The position numbers and the translations under genes are program-made. Of a stretch of DNA of 64,000 nt, positions 54,567 through 63,553 are shown in pieces (position 1 is the stretch's first letter; every line of letters starts with the position of its first letter). The notes below the pieces were generated by a model, which ran no database searches, was not told where the DNA came from, and saw only the letters and a list, made by a program, of their open reading frames with translations. The stretch is from Polaribacter vadi (GTDB taxonomy: Bacteria > Bacteroidota > Bacteroidia > Flavobacteriales > Flavobacteriaceae), in contig NZ_CP017477.1 in NCBI RefSeq assembly GCF_001761365.1, positions 332,501-396,500 on the forward strand. The letters are read 5' to 3'.

Positions 54567-55448
54567 ATGGAAGATCAGAATTTTATCAATTTTAAAAAAA
54601 CGCGAGATTTAGGAGCGATGATTTCTGATACCATTAAGTTTTTGAGTGTAGAGTGGAAACCCTTTTTAGGAACTATTCTTAAAATATCTATTATTCCTAT
54701 TATCATTGCTATTTGTGCAGTAATTTATTTTGCAATGATATCTACCGATTTTATTCTTGATTTATCTCAGTTTAATGAAGACAGTATTTTTGATGAATTA
54801 AATTCTTCTCAAATATTAGTGCCACTTTTAATTTATATACTTTCATATATAGTTGCGTATTCTTTAATGACAGTGTCTTCTTTAGCTTACATAAAATCTT
54901 ATATAGCTAATAAGGGTTTTGTAAATTTTGATGAGGTTCAAAAAACAACCAAAGACAAATTTTGGTCATACATAGGGTTGTTTATTTTAGTGGCAATTAT
55001 TGTTGGTTTTGGGATGTTATTTTGTATTCTGCCAGGTATTTATTTTGCAGTAGTTTTATCATTATCTATTTGCTTGGTCATTTTTAAAAATAAAGGTGCT
55101 TTAGATTCAATTAGCGATTCTTTTGGTTTCATAAAAGGTCATTGGTGGGAAACATTTGGGATTTTATTGGTGATACAAATTTTAATTGGTCTTATAGGAT
55201 TTTTTGCTGGTTTACCTGCAAGTATTTATCAAGGTGCTGATATGACTACAATCTTACAAGGGCAAGATCCTACTGAAATGTTAAATTCTTTTCAAGATCC
55301 TATTTATTTAGTTTTAATGGGGTTTTCTTACCTTATAAATTTCATTTTGTATTTAGTTTCAGTAATTGTTATTGTATTTGTTTATTATGATATAAAAGAA
55401 CAAAAAAATCCTACTTCAGAGATGATTAATGAAATTGGTGTTTATTAA
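54567..55448 (+). CDS. Hypothetical multi-pass membrane protein
   Basis: A 293-residue integral membrane protein with about six hydrophobic helices. Features include a soluble N-terminus (FKKTRDLGAMISDTIKFL), YIKSYIANKG, then GMLFCILPGIYFAVVLSL, GALDSISDSFGFIKGHWW, and a last helix before VYYDIKEQKNP. The pattern resembles DUF4013-like or glycerophosphoryl-diester-phosphodiesterase membrane-domain proteins, whose role is unknown. It is cotranscribed with guaB at a 37-base spacing, though no functional link is obvious. Confidence 0.75.
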   Translation: MEDQNFINFKKTRDLGAMISDTIKFLSVEWKPFLGTILKISIIPIIIAICAVIYFAMISTDFILDLSQFNEDSIFDELNSSQILVPLLIYILSYIVAYSLMTVSSLAYIKSYIANKGFVNFDEVQKTTKDKFWSYIGLFILVAIIVGFGMLFCILPGIYFAVVLSLSICLVIFKNKGALDSISDSFGFIKGHWWETFGILLVIQILIGLIGFFAGLPASIYQGADMTTILQGQDPTEMLNSFQDPIYLVLMGFSYLINFILYLVSVIVIVFVYYDIKEQKNPTSEMINEIGVY

Positions 55449-55519
55449 ATAATTTTTGATTTATAGAATTATTTTTACTAAATCTAATATTATTTTTTTA
55501 ATATCTTTTTATGATAAGG

Positions 55520-55625
55520 TTTCGCTCCTATGGAGCTCTACTTTAGTTTTTATTGTATTCATCTATTAATATTTTGCTCCTATGGAGCTGAAAATCTCAT
55601 AGGGATGAAATATTTATAACAAATT
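55520..55625. repeat. GCTCCTATGGAGC palindromic element
   Basis: Two identical 14-mers GCTCCTATGGAGCT (55524-55537 and 55576-55589), each a GCTCC/GGAGC hairpin, are followed by CATAGGGATGAAATATTTATA, a decayed third arm. From memory, comparable GGAGC...GAAATATTTGTA elements recur in many Bacteroidota intergenic regions. Confidence 0.65.
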
Positions 55626-55650
55626 GATTTGAAGATCAATTAAACCATAA

Positions 55651-55813
55651 AAGGGCGAAATAACAAAACTGTATGGAAGTTTTTGATTTTTTATTCACAA
55701 AAGAGTTTATTTAGATTTTAAGAGAAGCCTAGTAGTCTTGCTAACACAAGATTGAAAATCTTTATGTGATTTCTCCCAAAAGGTCGAAAAGACAAAACTG
55801 GATGGAAGTTTTT
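55651..55813. repeat. Pair of 34-base imperfect direct repeats
   Basis: Positions 55651-55684 and 55780-55813 share the core ACAAAACTGxATGGAAGTTTTT and match at 30 of 34 positions by eye. They lie 129 bases apart. The sequence between them has no ORF. Confidence 0.7.
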
Positions 55814-55867
55814 ATTTTCAATTAGGATTGAATTATAATACTGAAATAATTTCATCATTTATAAACA

Positions 55868-55902
55868 TAAAAAACCTCACAATTAAATACATAATTGTGA
55901 GG
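55868..55902 (-). terminator. Terminator of the first M1 peptidase gene
   Basis: An 11-bp perfect stem (CCTCACAATTA with its complement) and six-base loop; a T-run follows on the minus strand, 30 bases after the stop codon. Confidence 0.85.
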
Positions 55903-55931
55903 CTTCTTATTTTATGGAGTTTGTAAAAAAC

Positions 55932-58133
55932 TTATTCTTTTACTTTCTCTTTAAATTCATCAAACTTATCAGTTGTTGGTTTTGGCCAGCTATTGTTAGA
56001 AGTATCAACATCTGCAGTTTCCATATCTGGATCTACTGTAATTTTTGTAATTTCTTGTGTAGAAGAAAATACTCTTTTTACAGTTGCATCATCTTGCATC
56101 CAAATTTGAGCTGGGAACGTTTGTTTCGATTTTGTACCATCAGCATATGTTAATTCAACAATTAATGGCATAACCAAACCTCCTGGCTTTTCAAATTCAA
56201 CAGAATAGATAAACGTAGGGATTTCTTTACCATCAGCATAAGCATCCATTGCTTTTGGATTTGCATCCTCTTTTTTGTCTGTGATGTATACCAAATCTCC
56301 TAAATTATCAAAATACTGCTTGTATTGTTCTTTTAACTTTGTAACTCTTTCACCTGCCTTATCTGTTAAAAATAAAGGTTTTACTTCTTTAATTCCGATG
56401 TCTGTAACATCTGTTGTATAGAACCATCCTCTAAAGAACCAGTCTAAATCCATTGCAGAAGCATCTTCCATAGATCTAAAGAAATCTTCTGGAGTTGGGT
56501 GTTTAAACATCCATCTTTGAGAATACGTTCTAAAAGCATGATCAAATAATTCTGGACCCATTATTGTTTTACGCAACATGTACAAACCAGCAGCTGGTTT
56601 AGAATATGCATTAGGTCCGAATTGTTTTACATAATCTCCTTGAGACATAATAGGAGAGATGTTAGATTGGTCTCCACCCATATAACGTGTAATATCTTTT
56701 GCTGGGTTTGATGCGAATAATTCTGCATCATACACATCTTCTGCTAAAATTTCTACGAAAGAGTTTAAACCTTCATCCATCCAAGTCCATTGTCTTTCAT
56801 CAGAATTTACAATCATTGGAAAAAAGTTATGCCCAACTTCGTGAATAATTACGCCTAACATTCCTTTTTTAGTTCTGTCAGAATAGGTTCCATCAGGATT
56901 TGGACGACCAAAGTTGAAACAAATCATTGGGTATTCCATTCCTTGTCTTTCTGAATGTACAGAAACAGCTTTAGGATAAGGATAATCGAATGTTAATTTA
57001 GAATATTCAATTAAAGTAGTTGCAACTGCTCTTGTAGAATGCTCTTCCCATAAAGGATTTCCTTCTTTAGGATATAAAGAAGTAGCCATTACAGTTTTCC
57101 CATTAATATTTACAGCCATTGCATCCCAAATATATTTTCTTGAAGTTGCAAAAGCAAAATCTCTTACTTTTTCAGCTTTAAACTTCCAAGTTTTAGTACC
57201 AGTTGCACGTCCTTTTTCAGTTTTTTCTGCTTCTTCTTGTGTAACAATTAGTACAGGATTATCGAAAGTTTTTGTAGCTTTTTCATAACGCTTGCGCTGT
57301 TCTTTTGTTAAAACATCTTTTTCATTTTGTAAAGAACCTGTAGCTTCTACAATATGATCTGCAGGTACAGTTAAATTAACTTCATAATCTCCAAATTCTA
57401 AAGCAAATTCAGAACGTCCCCAGAATTGCATATTTTGCCATCCTTCAACATTATTATAGACTGCTAATCTTGGAAAAAATTGAGCAATTGTATAATTGTT
57501 ATTTCCATCTTCAAAAGATTCTAAACCAGAACGTCCACCATCTTTGTTGATATCGTTAATTTTATAATTCCATTTAATGCTGAAATTAAATTTATCTCCA
57601 GGAGCCAATGCTTTTGGTAAATTAATACGCATCATTGTTCTGTTAATTAAATGTGATAAAGGCTTTCCATCAGTTTCAACTTTTTCGATGTTAAAGCCAA
57701 AACCTTTCCCTTCTTTCATAAAGGTACTTTTAAAATTTTCTGGAGTAATAAAAGCAGAAGCTCCATTAGATTTTGCTAAAGGAGTTTGAGAATCGTCTGC
57801 TCTCATGTTTTGATCTAACTGAACCCATAAATACTCTAAAACATCTTTAGAATTGTTATAATAGGTAATTTTTTCATCACCATAAATTTTGTTATTTGCT
57901 TCGTCTAAACGAATGTCCATCACATAATCCACCTGTTGTTGTGTGTATTGATGACCTGGAGCACCAGAAGCTGTATGCTGATCGTTTGGAGTAGCCAAAA
58001 CATCCTTCATTTGTCTGAATTTGTTTTGATCTGTGTGTCCTTGTTGCGTTTTCTTTTCTTCCTTTTGTTCTTGAGCAATGGTAGCTGCAGTAACAAAGAA
58101 TAAAGAAAACATTAATAAATAGATTTTTTTCAT
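55932..58133 (-). CDS. M1-family metallopeptidase, exported (paralogue 1)
   Basis: A 733-residue exported aminopeptidase-family protein with a signal peptide (IYLLMFSLFFVTAATIAQ). The zinc motif HEVGH (431-435) with Glu454 in WMDEGLNSFVE, spaced as in family M1, and an upstream GMEYPMICF exopeptidase motif in place of GxMEN are present. The C-terminal part (about 590-733) is a beta-rich domain. It is about 70 residues longer than a minimal M1 core, mainly because of this domain. Its closest relative is the gene directly upstream, indicating a tandem duplication. Expected role: trimming of peptides in the periplasm or at the surface. Confidence 0.93.
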   Translation of the reverse strand: MKKIYLLMFSLFFVTAATIAQEQKEEKKTQQGHTDQNKFRQMKDVLATPNDQHTASGAPGHQYTQQQVDYVMDIRLDEANNKIYGDEKITYYNNSKDVLEYLWVQLDQNMRADDSQTPLAKSNGASAFITPENFKSTFMKEGKGFGFNIEKVETDGKPLSHLINRTMMRINLPKALAPGDKFNFSIKWNYKINDINKDGGRSGLESFEDGNNNYTIAQFFPRLAVYNNVEGWQNMQFWGRSEFALEFGDYEVNLTVPADHIVEATGSLQNEKDVLTKEQRKRYEKATKTFDNPVLIVTQEEAEKTEKGRATGTKTWKFKAEKVRDFAFATSRKYIWDAMAVNINGKTVMATSLYPKEGNPLWEEHSTRAVATTLIEYSKLTFDYPYPKAVSVHSERQGMEYPMICFNFGRPNPDGTYSDRTKKGMLGVIIHEVGHNFFPMIVNSDERQWTWMDEGLNSFVEILAEDVYDAELFASNPAKDITRYMGGDQSNISPIMSQGDYVKQFGPNAYSKPAAGLYMLRKTIMGPELFDHAFRTYSQRWMFKHPTPEDFFRSMEDASAMDLDWFFRGWFYTTDVTDIGIKEVKPLFLTDKAGERVTKLKEQYKQYFDNLGDLVYITDKKEDANPKAMDAYADGKEIPTFIYSVEFEKPGGLVMPLIVELTYADGTKSKQTFPAQIWMQDDATVKRVFSSTQEITKITVDPDMETADVDTSNNSWPKPTTDKFDEFKEKVKE

Positions 58134-58178
58134 TTGTTTTGTTTGAATTTATTTTGGCTAAATTTACAATAAGTAACC

Positions 58179-58224
58179 AAAAAGATAAAGGTTTGTTAAA
58201 ATTTTAACAAACCTTTATCTTTTT
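58179..58224. other. 23-bp perfect inverted repeat between the two M1 genes
   Basis: The 46-base stretch is one perfect palindrome (arm core GATAAAGGTTTGTTAAAA). It can act as a terminator for the upstream M1 gene on the minus strand, and it sits 45 bases before the start codon of the downstream one, so it could also affect that transcript. Confidence 0.75.
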
Positions 58225-58225
58225 T

Positions 58226-58343
58226 TAGTCCACAGTCTTCAGTCCACAGTCTTCAGTCGACAGTTTTTAGTAACTAGCAGTTTGAAATAAATAGAATTAT
58301 TGCTTACTGTATATTGCAAACTGCCTACTGAATACTGCCTACT
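58226..58343. repeat. cagtcttcag-type repeat block between the M1 genes
   Basis: Two CCACAGTCTTCAGTC copies in tandem, then CGACAGTTTT, then ACTGCCTACTGAATACTGCCTAC. The unit ACTG/CAGT recurs in both orientations. The same kind of sequence occurs at 28936-29001. Confidence 0.65.
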
Positions 58344-58346
58344 TTT

Positions 58347-60458
58347 TTACTGTTTTATTTTCTCTTTAAATTGATCAAATTTACTAGCATCTTGTCTAGG
58401 AAAACTATTGTTAGAAGTATCTACATCTGCAGTTTCTAAATCTGGATCAATCATAATGCTTGCAATTTGTTTTGTTGATGAAAATACTTTGGTTACTTCA
58501 TCATCTGTATATCTCCAAATTTGAGCAGGATATGTTTTTTTCTCTTTAGAACCATCTTTATACGTAAACTCAACAATAATTGGCATCACCAATCCTCCTG
58601 GTTTTTCGTATGTAATTTCATAATGATATTTATTTTGATTAGAAGCAAAACCTAAACCTTCAGAAGCATCTTCTACAAATTCAACTGAATCATCAACTTC
58701 TTTAGTACTATATTTTTTTACTGATTTAATTCCAATATCTGTAACATCAGTCGTGTAAAACCAACCTCTCCAAAACCAATCTAAATCAATTCCAGAAGCA
58801 TCTTCCATGGTTCTAAAAAAGTCTGCTGGAGAAGGACGTTTAAACATCCATCTTTGAGAATAGGTTTTAAAAGCGTGGTCAAATAATTCTTTACCCATAA
58901 TGGTTTCTCTTAAAATCCAAAGAGCAGTCGCTGGTTTTCCATACGCATTGTTTCCAAACTCGTACACATTATCTCCTTTACTCATTATTGGCGCAATTTT
59001 AGATTGATCTCCTGCCATATATTTTACAATATTTTTAGGATACCCTCTAACAATAGGGAAGTCCTTATCATAATCTAACTCCGCTAACATTTCCATATAT
59101 GAGTTTAAACCTTCATCCATCCAAGTCCATTGTCTTTCATCAGAATTTACAATCATTGGGAAAAAATTATGCCCAACTTCATGAATCGTTACTTTTACCA
59201 TTCTGTATTTTACTCTGTCAGAATAACCACCATCTTCTAAATCTGGTCTTCCAGGATTGAAACAAATTTGTGGATATTCCATTCCCATTTGTCCATCAAC
59301 AGAAATAGCTTTATGATAAGGATAATCAAACGTGTATTTAGAATATGTTTTTAAAGTTTGTGCAACAGCTCTTGTAGAATGATCTCCATACAAAGGGTTT
59401 GCTTCTTTAGAATATAAAGATTCTGCCATTACAGTTTTACCATTTATGTTGACAGCCATTGCATCAAAAATAAATTTTCTTGAAGTTGCAAATGCATAAT
59501 CACGAACGTTTTCTGCAACAAATTTCCAAGTTTTTGTTTTTGTAGCTTTTGATTTTTCAATCTTTTCTGCTTCTTCTTGCGTTCTAATAATAACAGGATC
59601 GTTAAAACTCTTACTTGCTTCTTCTCGTCTTTTTAATTCTTTTTTAGAAAAAATATCTTTTGGGTTTTGTAAAACTCCTGTTGCTCCCAACATGTGATCT
59701 TCAGGAACTGTAATATTTACTGTAAAGTCTCCAAATTCTAAAGCGAATTCACTTCGTCCCCAAAACTGATCATTTTGCCAACCTTCTACATTATCATATG
59801 CACACATTCTTGGATAAAATTGTGCAATTACATAGTTGTTATTACCATCTTCAGGAAAGTGTTCGTAACCAGATCTTCCTCCATCTTCTCTATGATTGTT
59901 GATGTTGTACCACCATTCAATATTAAATTTAAAGGTTGCTCCAGATGCTAATGGATTTGGTAAATTAATACGCATCATGGTTTGGTTAATGGTATATGAA
60001 AGTTTAGAACCATCCATATTTGTAACGCTCATAATGTTAAAACCTCCATCAAAAGCTTCCTCTACATAATTTTTATCAAACCTGCTTTTGCTTAATTTAT
60101 TAGGAATGGAGTTTGGTGAAATATCTGGAGTTTTAGAGTCTTTAGCTCTCATATTTTGATCTAACTGAACCCACAAATACGTTAAATTATCTTTAGAATT
60201 ATTATGATACGTAATTGTTTCTGCACCTGTAATTCTAGTTTTTTCATCATCTAAAATGATGTCCATAGTATAATCTACCTTTTGTTGTGTGTACTCCTTT
60301 CCTGGAGCACCAGAAGCTGTTCTCTCTAAATTAGGTGTAGGTAATTCTTGTTTTAACTGTCTAAATTTATTCTGATTTGTGTGCCCTTGTTTTGTGATTT
60401 GCCCATAAGAAGTGGCTACAAAAACAAAGGAAAAAAGTAAAAATGCAAGTTTTTTCAT
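58347..60458 (-). CDS. M1-family metallopeptidase, exported (paralogue 2)
   Basis: A 703-residue paralogue of the next gene downstream. It has a signal peptide (LAFLLFSFVFVATSYGQ), the motif HEVGH (426-430) with Glu449 in WMDEGLNSYME, and GMEYPQICF. Both proteins share the N-terminal TKQGHTNQNKFRQ-like stretch and long identical blocks around the zinc site (NSDERQWTWMDEGLNS), while the loops, the C-terminal domain and surface charges differ, so specificity has probably diverged. The DUF6702 gene precedes it by 29 bases in the same direction. Confidence 0.93.
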   Translation of the reverse strand: MKKLAFLLFSFVFVATSYGQITKQGHTNQNKFRQLKQELPTPNLERTASGAPGKEYTQQKVDYTMDIILDDEKTRITGAETITYHNNSKDNLTYLWVQLDQNMRAKDSKTPDISPNSIPNKLSKSRFDKNYVEEAFDGGFNIMSVTNMDGSKLSYTINQTMMRINLPNPLASGATFKFNIEWWYNINNHREDGGRSGYEHFPEDGNNNYVIAQFYPRMCAYDNVEGWQNDQFWGRSEFALEFGDFTVNITVPEDHMLGATGVLQNPKDIFSKKELKRREEASKSFNDPVIIRTQEEAEKIEKSKATKTKTWKFVAENVRDYAFATSRKFIFDAMAVNINGKTVMAESLYSKEANPLYGDHSTRAVAQTLKTYSKYTFDYPYHKAISVDGQMGMEYPQICFNPGRPDLEDGGYSDRVKYRMVKVTIHEVGHNFFPMIVNSDERQWTWMDEGLNSYMEMLAELDYDKDFPIVRGYPKNIVKYMAGDQSKIAPIMSKGDNVYEFGNNAYGKPATALWILRETIMGKELFDHAFKTYSQRWMFKRPSPADFFRTMEDASGIDLDWFWRGWFYTTDVTDIGIKSVKKYSTKEVDDSVEFVEDASEGLGFASNQNKYHYEITYEKPGGLVMPIIVEFTYKDGSKEKKTYPAQIWRYTDDEVTKVFSSTKQIASIMIDPDLETADVDTSNNSFPRQDASKFDQFKEKIKQ

Positions 60459-60487
60459 AAATGTTATGTTTAATTGTTAGTGTTTGA

Positions 60488-60985
60488 TTAAAATTTTAGA
60501 GTAGTTGTATTGTCTTCTTTAGTTAGTAAAACACTTTTATTTTTTTTACCAACTTTCGATTTTACCAAGTTCTGTTGTTCAGGAAAATGTTTTGTTAAAA
60601 TATTATTAGTAACATGTATCGTTTTTACTTGGTTGATGTTTTCTATTTCAAGATAAAAATAAACCAAATCTCCTTCATATTCTTTGCCAATATAATTAAA
60701 GGTTTTTGTTATCCCATCAACTTTAAAAAGGAGTTTTTCTTTCAAATAACGTTCAAAATAAACATCATTATTTTTTAGTTCTTTTTTTGTGGTTAATTGC
60801 AAATCTATATTATAGTCTTTGTTTAAAGCAACCTCTATATCATCCATAAAAACATTCATGATAATTTGTATTGATTTTGCTTCGCTTTTATAAGTAAGTT
60901 GCGTTAAACTCAAGTAATATTTATGCGTAGTAAAAGATAAAAGTGGAATGATAAAAAGTAGTAGTAAAGTGTGTTTTGTTTTCAT
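60488..60985 (-). CDS. DUF6702 family protein
   Basis: A 165-residue protein with a signal peptide (LLLLFIIPLLSFTTHKYY) and a beta-rich mature part: YLSLTQLTYKSEAKSIQIIMNVFMDDIEVAL, then FERYLKEKLLFKVDG and YFYLEIENINQVKTIHVTNNIL. It matches the DUF6702 family, commonly found next to M1 peptidase genes in Flavobacteriia. The partner role suggests an envelope accessory protein for the M1 enzymes, but this is an inference from position. Confidence 0.85.
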   Translation of the reverse strand: MKTKHTLLLLFIIPLLSFTTHKYYLSLTQLTYKSEAKSIQIIMNVFMDDIEVALNKDYNIDLQLTTKKELKNNDVYFERYLKEKLLFKVDGITKTFNYIGKEYEGDLVYFYLEIENINQVKTIHVTNNILTKHFPEQQNLVKSKVGKKNKSVLLTKEDNTTTLKF

Positions 60986-61015
60986 GAAAAGATAAAAATC
61001 AATTATTGAGCCAAA

Positions 61016-61777
61016 TTAATCATTTTTTAGTTGATTGAACTCCTTTGCTTTCAATTTTAAGAAGTTTATAAACTCATATTTGGTTTTGGAACGTGCAGTA
61101 ATAAAAGAGGAATCGCTTCTACAATAATATAAAAATCGATATTCATCTTCTTTATCAATCTTAAAATCAGCTCCTAAATTAAATTTGAATTCGCTGTAAA
61201 GTTTTGCTACATCTGCATTATCTTCAATAATTTTCTTCTGTTTTTTTAACCTTTTTATTTTTCCGTTAATTGTATTTATAATTAAATCTAAAGGAATCAT
61301 ACCATTACTTGTGCTAGCTGTATAAATTTTTCTATCAATGGGTTTTAATTTAGGAATGCCAGCATTTGGCAAGCCAAGGGAAACTGCACTAATTTCATTT
61401 TCAACTTCTTTTACTTGAGATACATCCAAAGCTAAAACCCCTAAAAGAGTGTGTTTTTTAAGTTCAAACTCATCTAATTCGTACGTTTTTAGGTTTAAAT
61501 AAATTTTGAAATTAAAACTTACAAAACTGCCTTCATTAACAATATATTCTTTTGTTTGATGCTGAACAGAACTAAAAACTAAGGTATCTCCTAATTTACA
61601 GTAGATTTTGAAATCTCCTTTTTGAGTAGAATTTGTACCAATATTGGAGTTTTTATTGTAAATATTGGCATCATTTACAACACCTAAAGAATCTATAACA
61701 ATTCCGTAAATTGGTTTTGTTTTTTGGCTATAAGTATTGAAAGCAATTAATAATAAGAGAAAAATTATTTTTTTCAC
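61016..61777 (-). CDS. Carboxypeptidase-regulatory-like domain protein (tandem copy 3)
   Basis: A 253-residue protein with a signal peptide (IIFLLLLIAFNTYSQ) and an N-terminal CarboxypepD_reg-like beta-sandwich (IYGIVIDSLGVVNDANIYNKN... KGDFKIYCKLGDTLVFSSVQHQTKEYIV). A mixed second domain contains LKKHTLLGVLALD and KIYTASTSNGMIPLDLIINTINGKIKRLKK. It starts with GTG in a GTGA overlap with the preceding paralogue. No T9SS or TonB region follows. Role unknown; likely periplasmic or outer-membrane associated. Confidence 0.82.
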   Translation of the reverse strand: MKKIIFLLLLIAFNTYSQKTKPIYGIVIDSLGVVNDANIYNKNSNIGTNSTQKGDFKIYCKLGDTLVFSSVQHQTKEYIVNEGSFVSFNFKIYLNLKTYELDEFELKKHTLLGVLALDVSQVKEVENEISAVSLGLPNAGIPKLKPIDRKIYTASTSNGMIPLDLIINTINGKIKRLKKQKKIIEDNADVAKLYSEFKFNLGADFKIDKEDEYRFLYYCRSDSSFITARSKTKYEFINFLKLKAKEFNQLKND

Positions 61778-62580
61778 TCCTTAATTAGCTTCAAATAAGG
61801 CTCGCTTTCTGCTCTTAAAATTTTAATAACTTCTAATTGCCTGCCTTCTTTATGTAAATTTTCAATCCCTAAAGGATTACAATATTCTAGAAAGTGAAAA
61901 TATCTATCTACAGGGATTTTTAATTCGTCAAAGAAAAATTTTTCTCCCAATTCTGATAATATTTTATAAGGAAACGCTTTTTTTTGCGCCAATTCTTTTC
62001 TTAAAGCCCAAAGTTTTTCAGATCCTTTAAACGGAATATTTGCAGAAGCTCCAGCACCAGCCATAGGAATAGAACCAGCCATTGTATTTACAATTGGTGG
62101 TCTTACTTTTTCAATTTCATCTATGGTAAAATCTTTTTCAGCAAAATTAACATTCGAAAAATCCATAACGTTTCTTAATAAAGAATCTTGCACATCTCTA
62201 GGAACGTCTTTGGTATCAACACCTAATCTGCCCATTAAATTATGCCTTTTTAAATCGAATTCATCTAACTCATAAATGTTAGATTTTAGTAAAATATCGG
62301 TTCCATTTTGTTCTAAAATTTTTTCTGTAACCACTATTTTTTTAGGCAAATGCTGTACAGAAGAAAAACTTAAGGTATCGCCTTTAGAAACAAAGATTCT
62401 ATAAAAACCCTCTTCACTAGAAAAAGTACCTTGTTTTGTTTTTAGGTTGATGATATTCGCATTTTTAACAATACCAATAGAATCTTGAACTTTTCCTCTA
62501 ATTAATTGTTTTTTTTCCTGAGAAAATAAATGATTAATAATCGAAAAAAGAAATATAAAAAGTAGTAGTTTTTTGCTCAT
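61774..62580 (-). CDS. Carboxypeptidase-regulatory-like domain protein (tandem copy 2)
   Basis: A 268-residue paralogue with a signal peptide (LLLFIFLFSIINHLFSQ). The N-terminal domain repeats the pattern LIRGKVQDSIGIVKNANIINLKTKQGTFSSEEGFYRIFVSKGDTLSFSSVQH, followed by YELDEFDLKRHNLMGRLGVDTKDV. A distinct segment is TMAGSIPMAGAGASANIPFKGSEKLW. Its stop overlaps the start of the next gene by four bases. Confidence 0.82.
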   Translation of the reverse strand: MSKKLLLFIFLFSIINHLFSQEKKQLIRGKVQDSIGIVKNANIINLKTKQGTFSSEEGFYRIFVSKGDTLSFSSVQHLPKKIVVTEKILEQNGTDILLKSNIYELDEFDLKRHNLMGRLGVDTKDVPRDVQDSLLRNVMDFSNVNFAEKDFTIDEIEKVRPPIVNTMAGSIPMAGAGASANIPFKGSEKLWALRKELAQKKAFPYKILSELGEKFFFDELKIPVDRYFHFLEYCNPLGIENLHKEGRQLEVIKILRAESEPYLKLIKE

Positions 62581-62659
62581 AGCCTAAGTTAGTTCTAACA
62601 AATTTCGCTTTTTTTTTGTACCAATTTGTAAAACAGCTTCTAAACTTATGTTAAAATCT

Positions 62660-63436
62660 TTAATTTTTTTTAATCAACGCAATTTCTGTTTTATCTTGAG
62701 GGAAACTTTTACTTTCTGTCATTAAAATTGATGTTAATTTCAACAAGTCTTTCTCATTATAATGCGTAATTATATTTTTTTTAAAGCAATAATTTAAAAA
62801 AGGATTAATGTTTTCTGGTTTGATGTTTAGATCCGTAATAAAAAAATCATCAGTATAATATTTCCTTATTTTTGATAAAACTGAATCTTCAGTACTAATT
62901 TTTTTAAGTATTTTTTTTCGTCGATTATCTCCATTTAAAGCACCAATTAAATTGTCTAAACTTACAACTGCACCAGAACTCAGTTTTACAATTCCGTCAT
63001 CTTTTTTCTTTTTAGAATTTGCATAAGGTAGATTTAAAGTTTTAGCATTTACATTTACAAATGGACCCGTCATTATTTCTGGATCTACATAAAAAATTCC
63101 TTTTTGTTTTTCAATAATTATTTCTTCTAATTCGTACGTTTTTAATTTTAGAGTGATTTTATAAATTGCTTGCGCTAAAATTTCTTCGGTAACAATTATT
63201 TCTTCTGTCATAAAATTTAGGTGAGAAAACTCTAAAACATCGCCAATAGAAGCATAAATTTCATACAGACCATAATCGTTAGAAATTGTTCCATTGTTGG
63301 TGTTTTTATTCACAATATGAACATCAGAAACAGGCTCTTTATCAAAAAAAAGTTGTCCTGTAATTAATTGATTCTTTTTTTGTCCATACGTAAATGCACA
63401 AAAAAATAGTAAGTAGAGTAGTGGTTGATTTCTCAT
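62660..63436 (-). CDS. Carboxypeptidase-regulatory-like domain protein (tandem copy 1)
   Basis: A 258-residue paralogue. The ATG at 63436 (MRNQPLLYLLFFCAFTYGQ) gives the signal peptide; a GTG two codons upstream is possible. It repeats LITGQLFFDKEPVSDVHIVNKNTNNGTISNDYGLYEIYASIGDVLEFSHLNF and KTYELEEIIIEKQKG. The central SGAVVSLDNLIGALNGDNRRKKILKK corresponds to PLDLIINTINGKIKR of copy 3. First gene of the three-gene run. Confidence 0.82.
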   Translation of the reverse strand: MRNQPLLYLLFFCAFTYGQKKNQLITGQLFFDKEPVSDVHIVNKNTNNGTISNDYGLYEIYASIGDVLEFSHLNFMTEEIIVTEEILAQAIYKITLKLKTYELEEIIIEKQKGIFYVDPEIMTGPFVNVNAKTLNLPYANSKKKKDDGIVKLSSGAVVSLDNLIGALNGDNRRKKILKKISTEDSVLSKIRKYYTDDFFITDLNIKPENINPFLNYCFKKNIITHYNEKDLLKLTSILMTESKSFPQDKTEIALIKKN

Positions 63437-63503
63437 AATCACAAAGAAAAGAGAACAACTTCTTAAAAATCTACTAATAGAATTGTAAATTTTTGTTAAA
63501 CGA

Positions 63504-63534
63504 AAAAAGCATCATAAATTTTATGATGCTTTTA
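63504..63534 (-). terminator. Terminator of the lipocalin-like gene
   Basis: GCATCATAAA and TTTATGATGC pair around a minimal loop; T-run on the minus strand, 20 bases after the stop codon. Confidence 0.85.
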
Positions 63535-63553
63535 AGAAAATTTTTAAAATAAA

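Larger units (their letters stand above)
55449..55931. other. Repeat-rich intergenic region between the membrane protein gene and the first M1 gene
   Basis: This 480-base convergent spacer holds the GCTCC-type palindromes, a 34-base direct repeat and the M1 terminator, all listed separately. No ORF with support. Confidence 0.6.
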
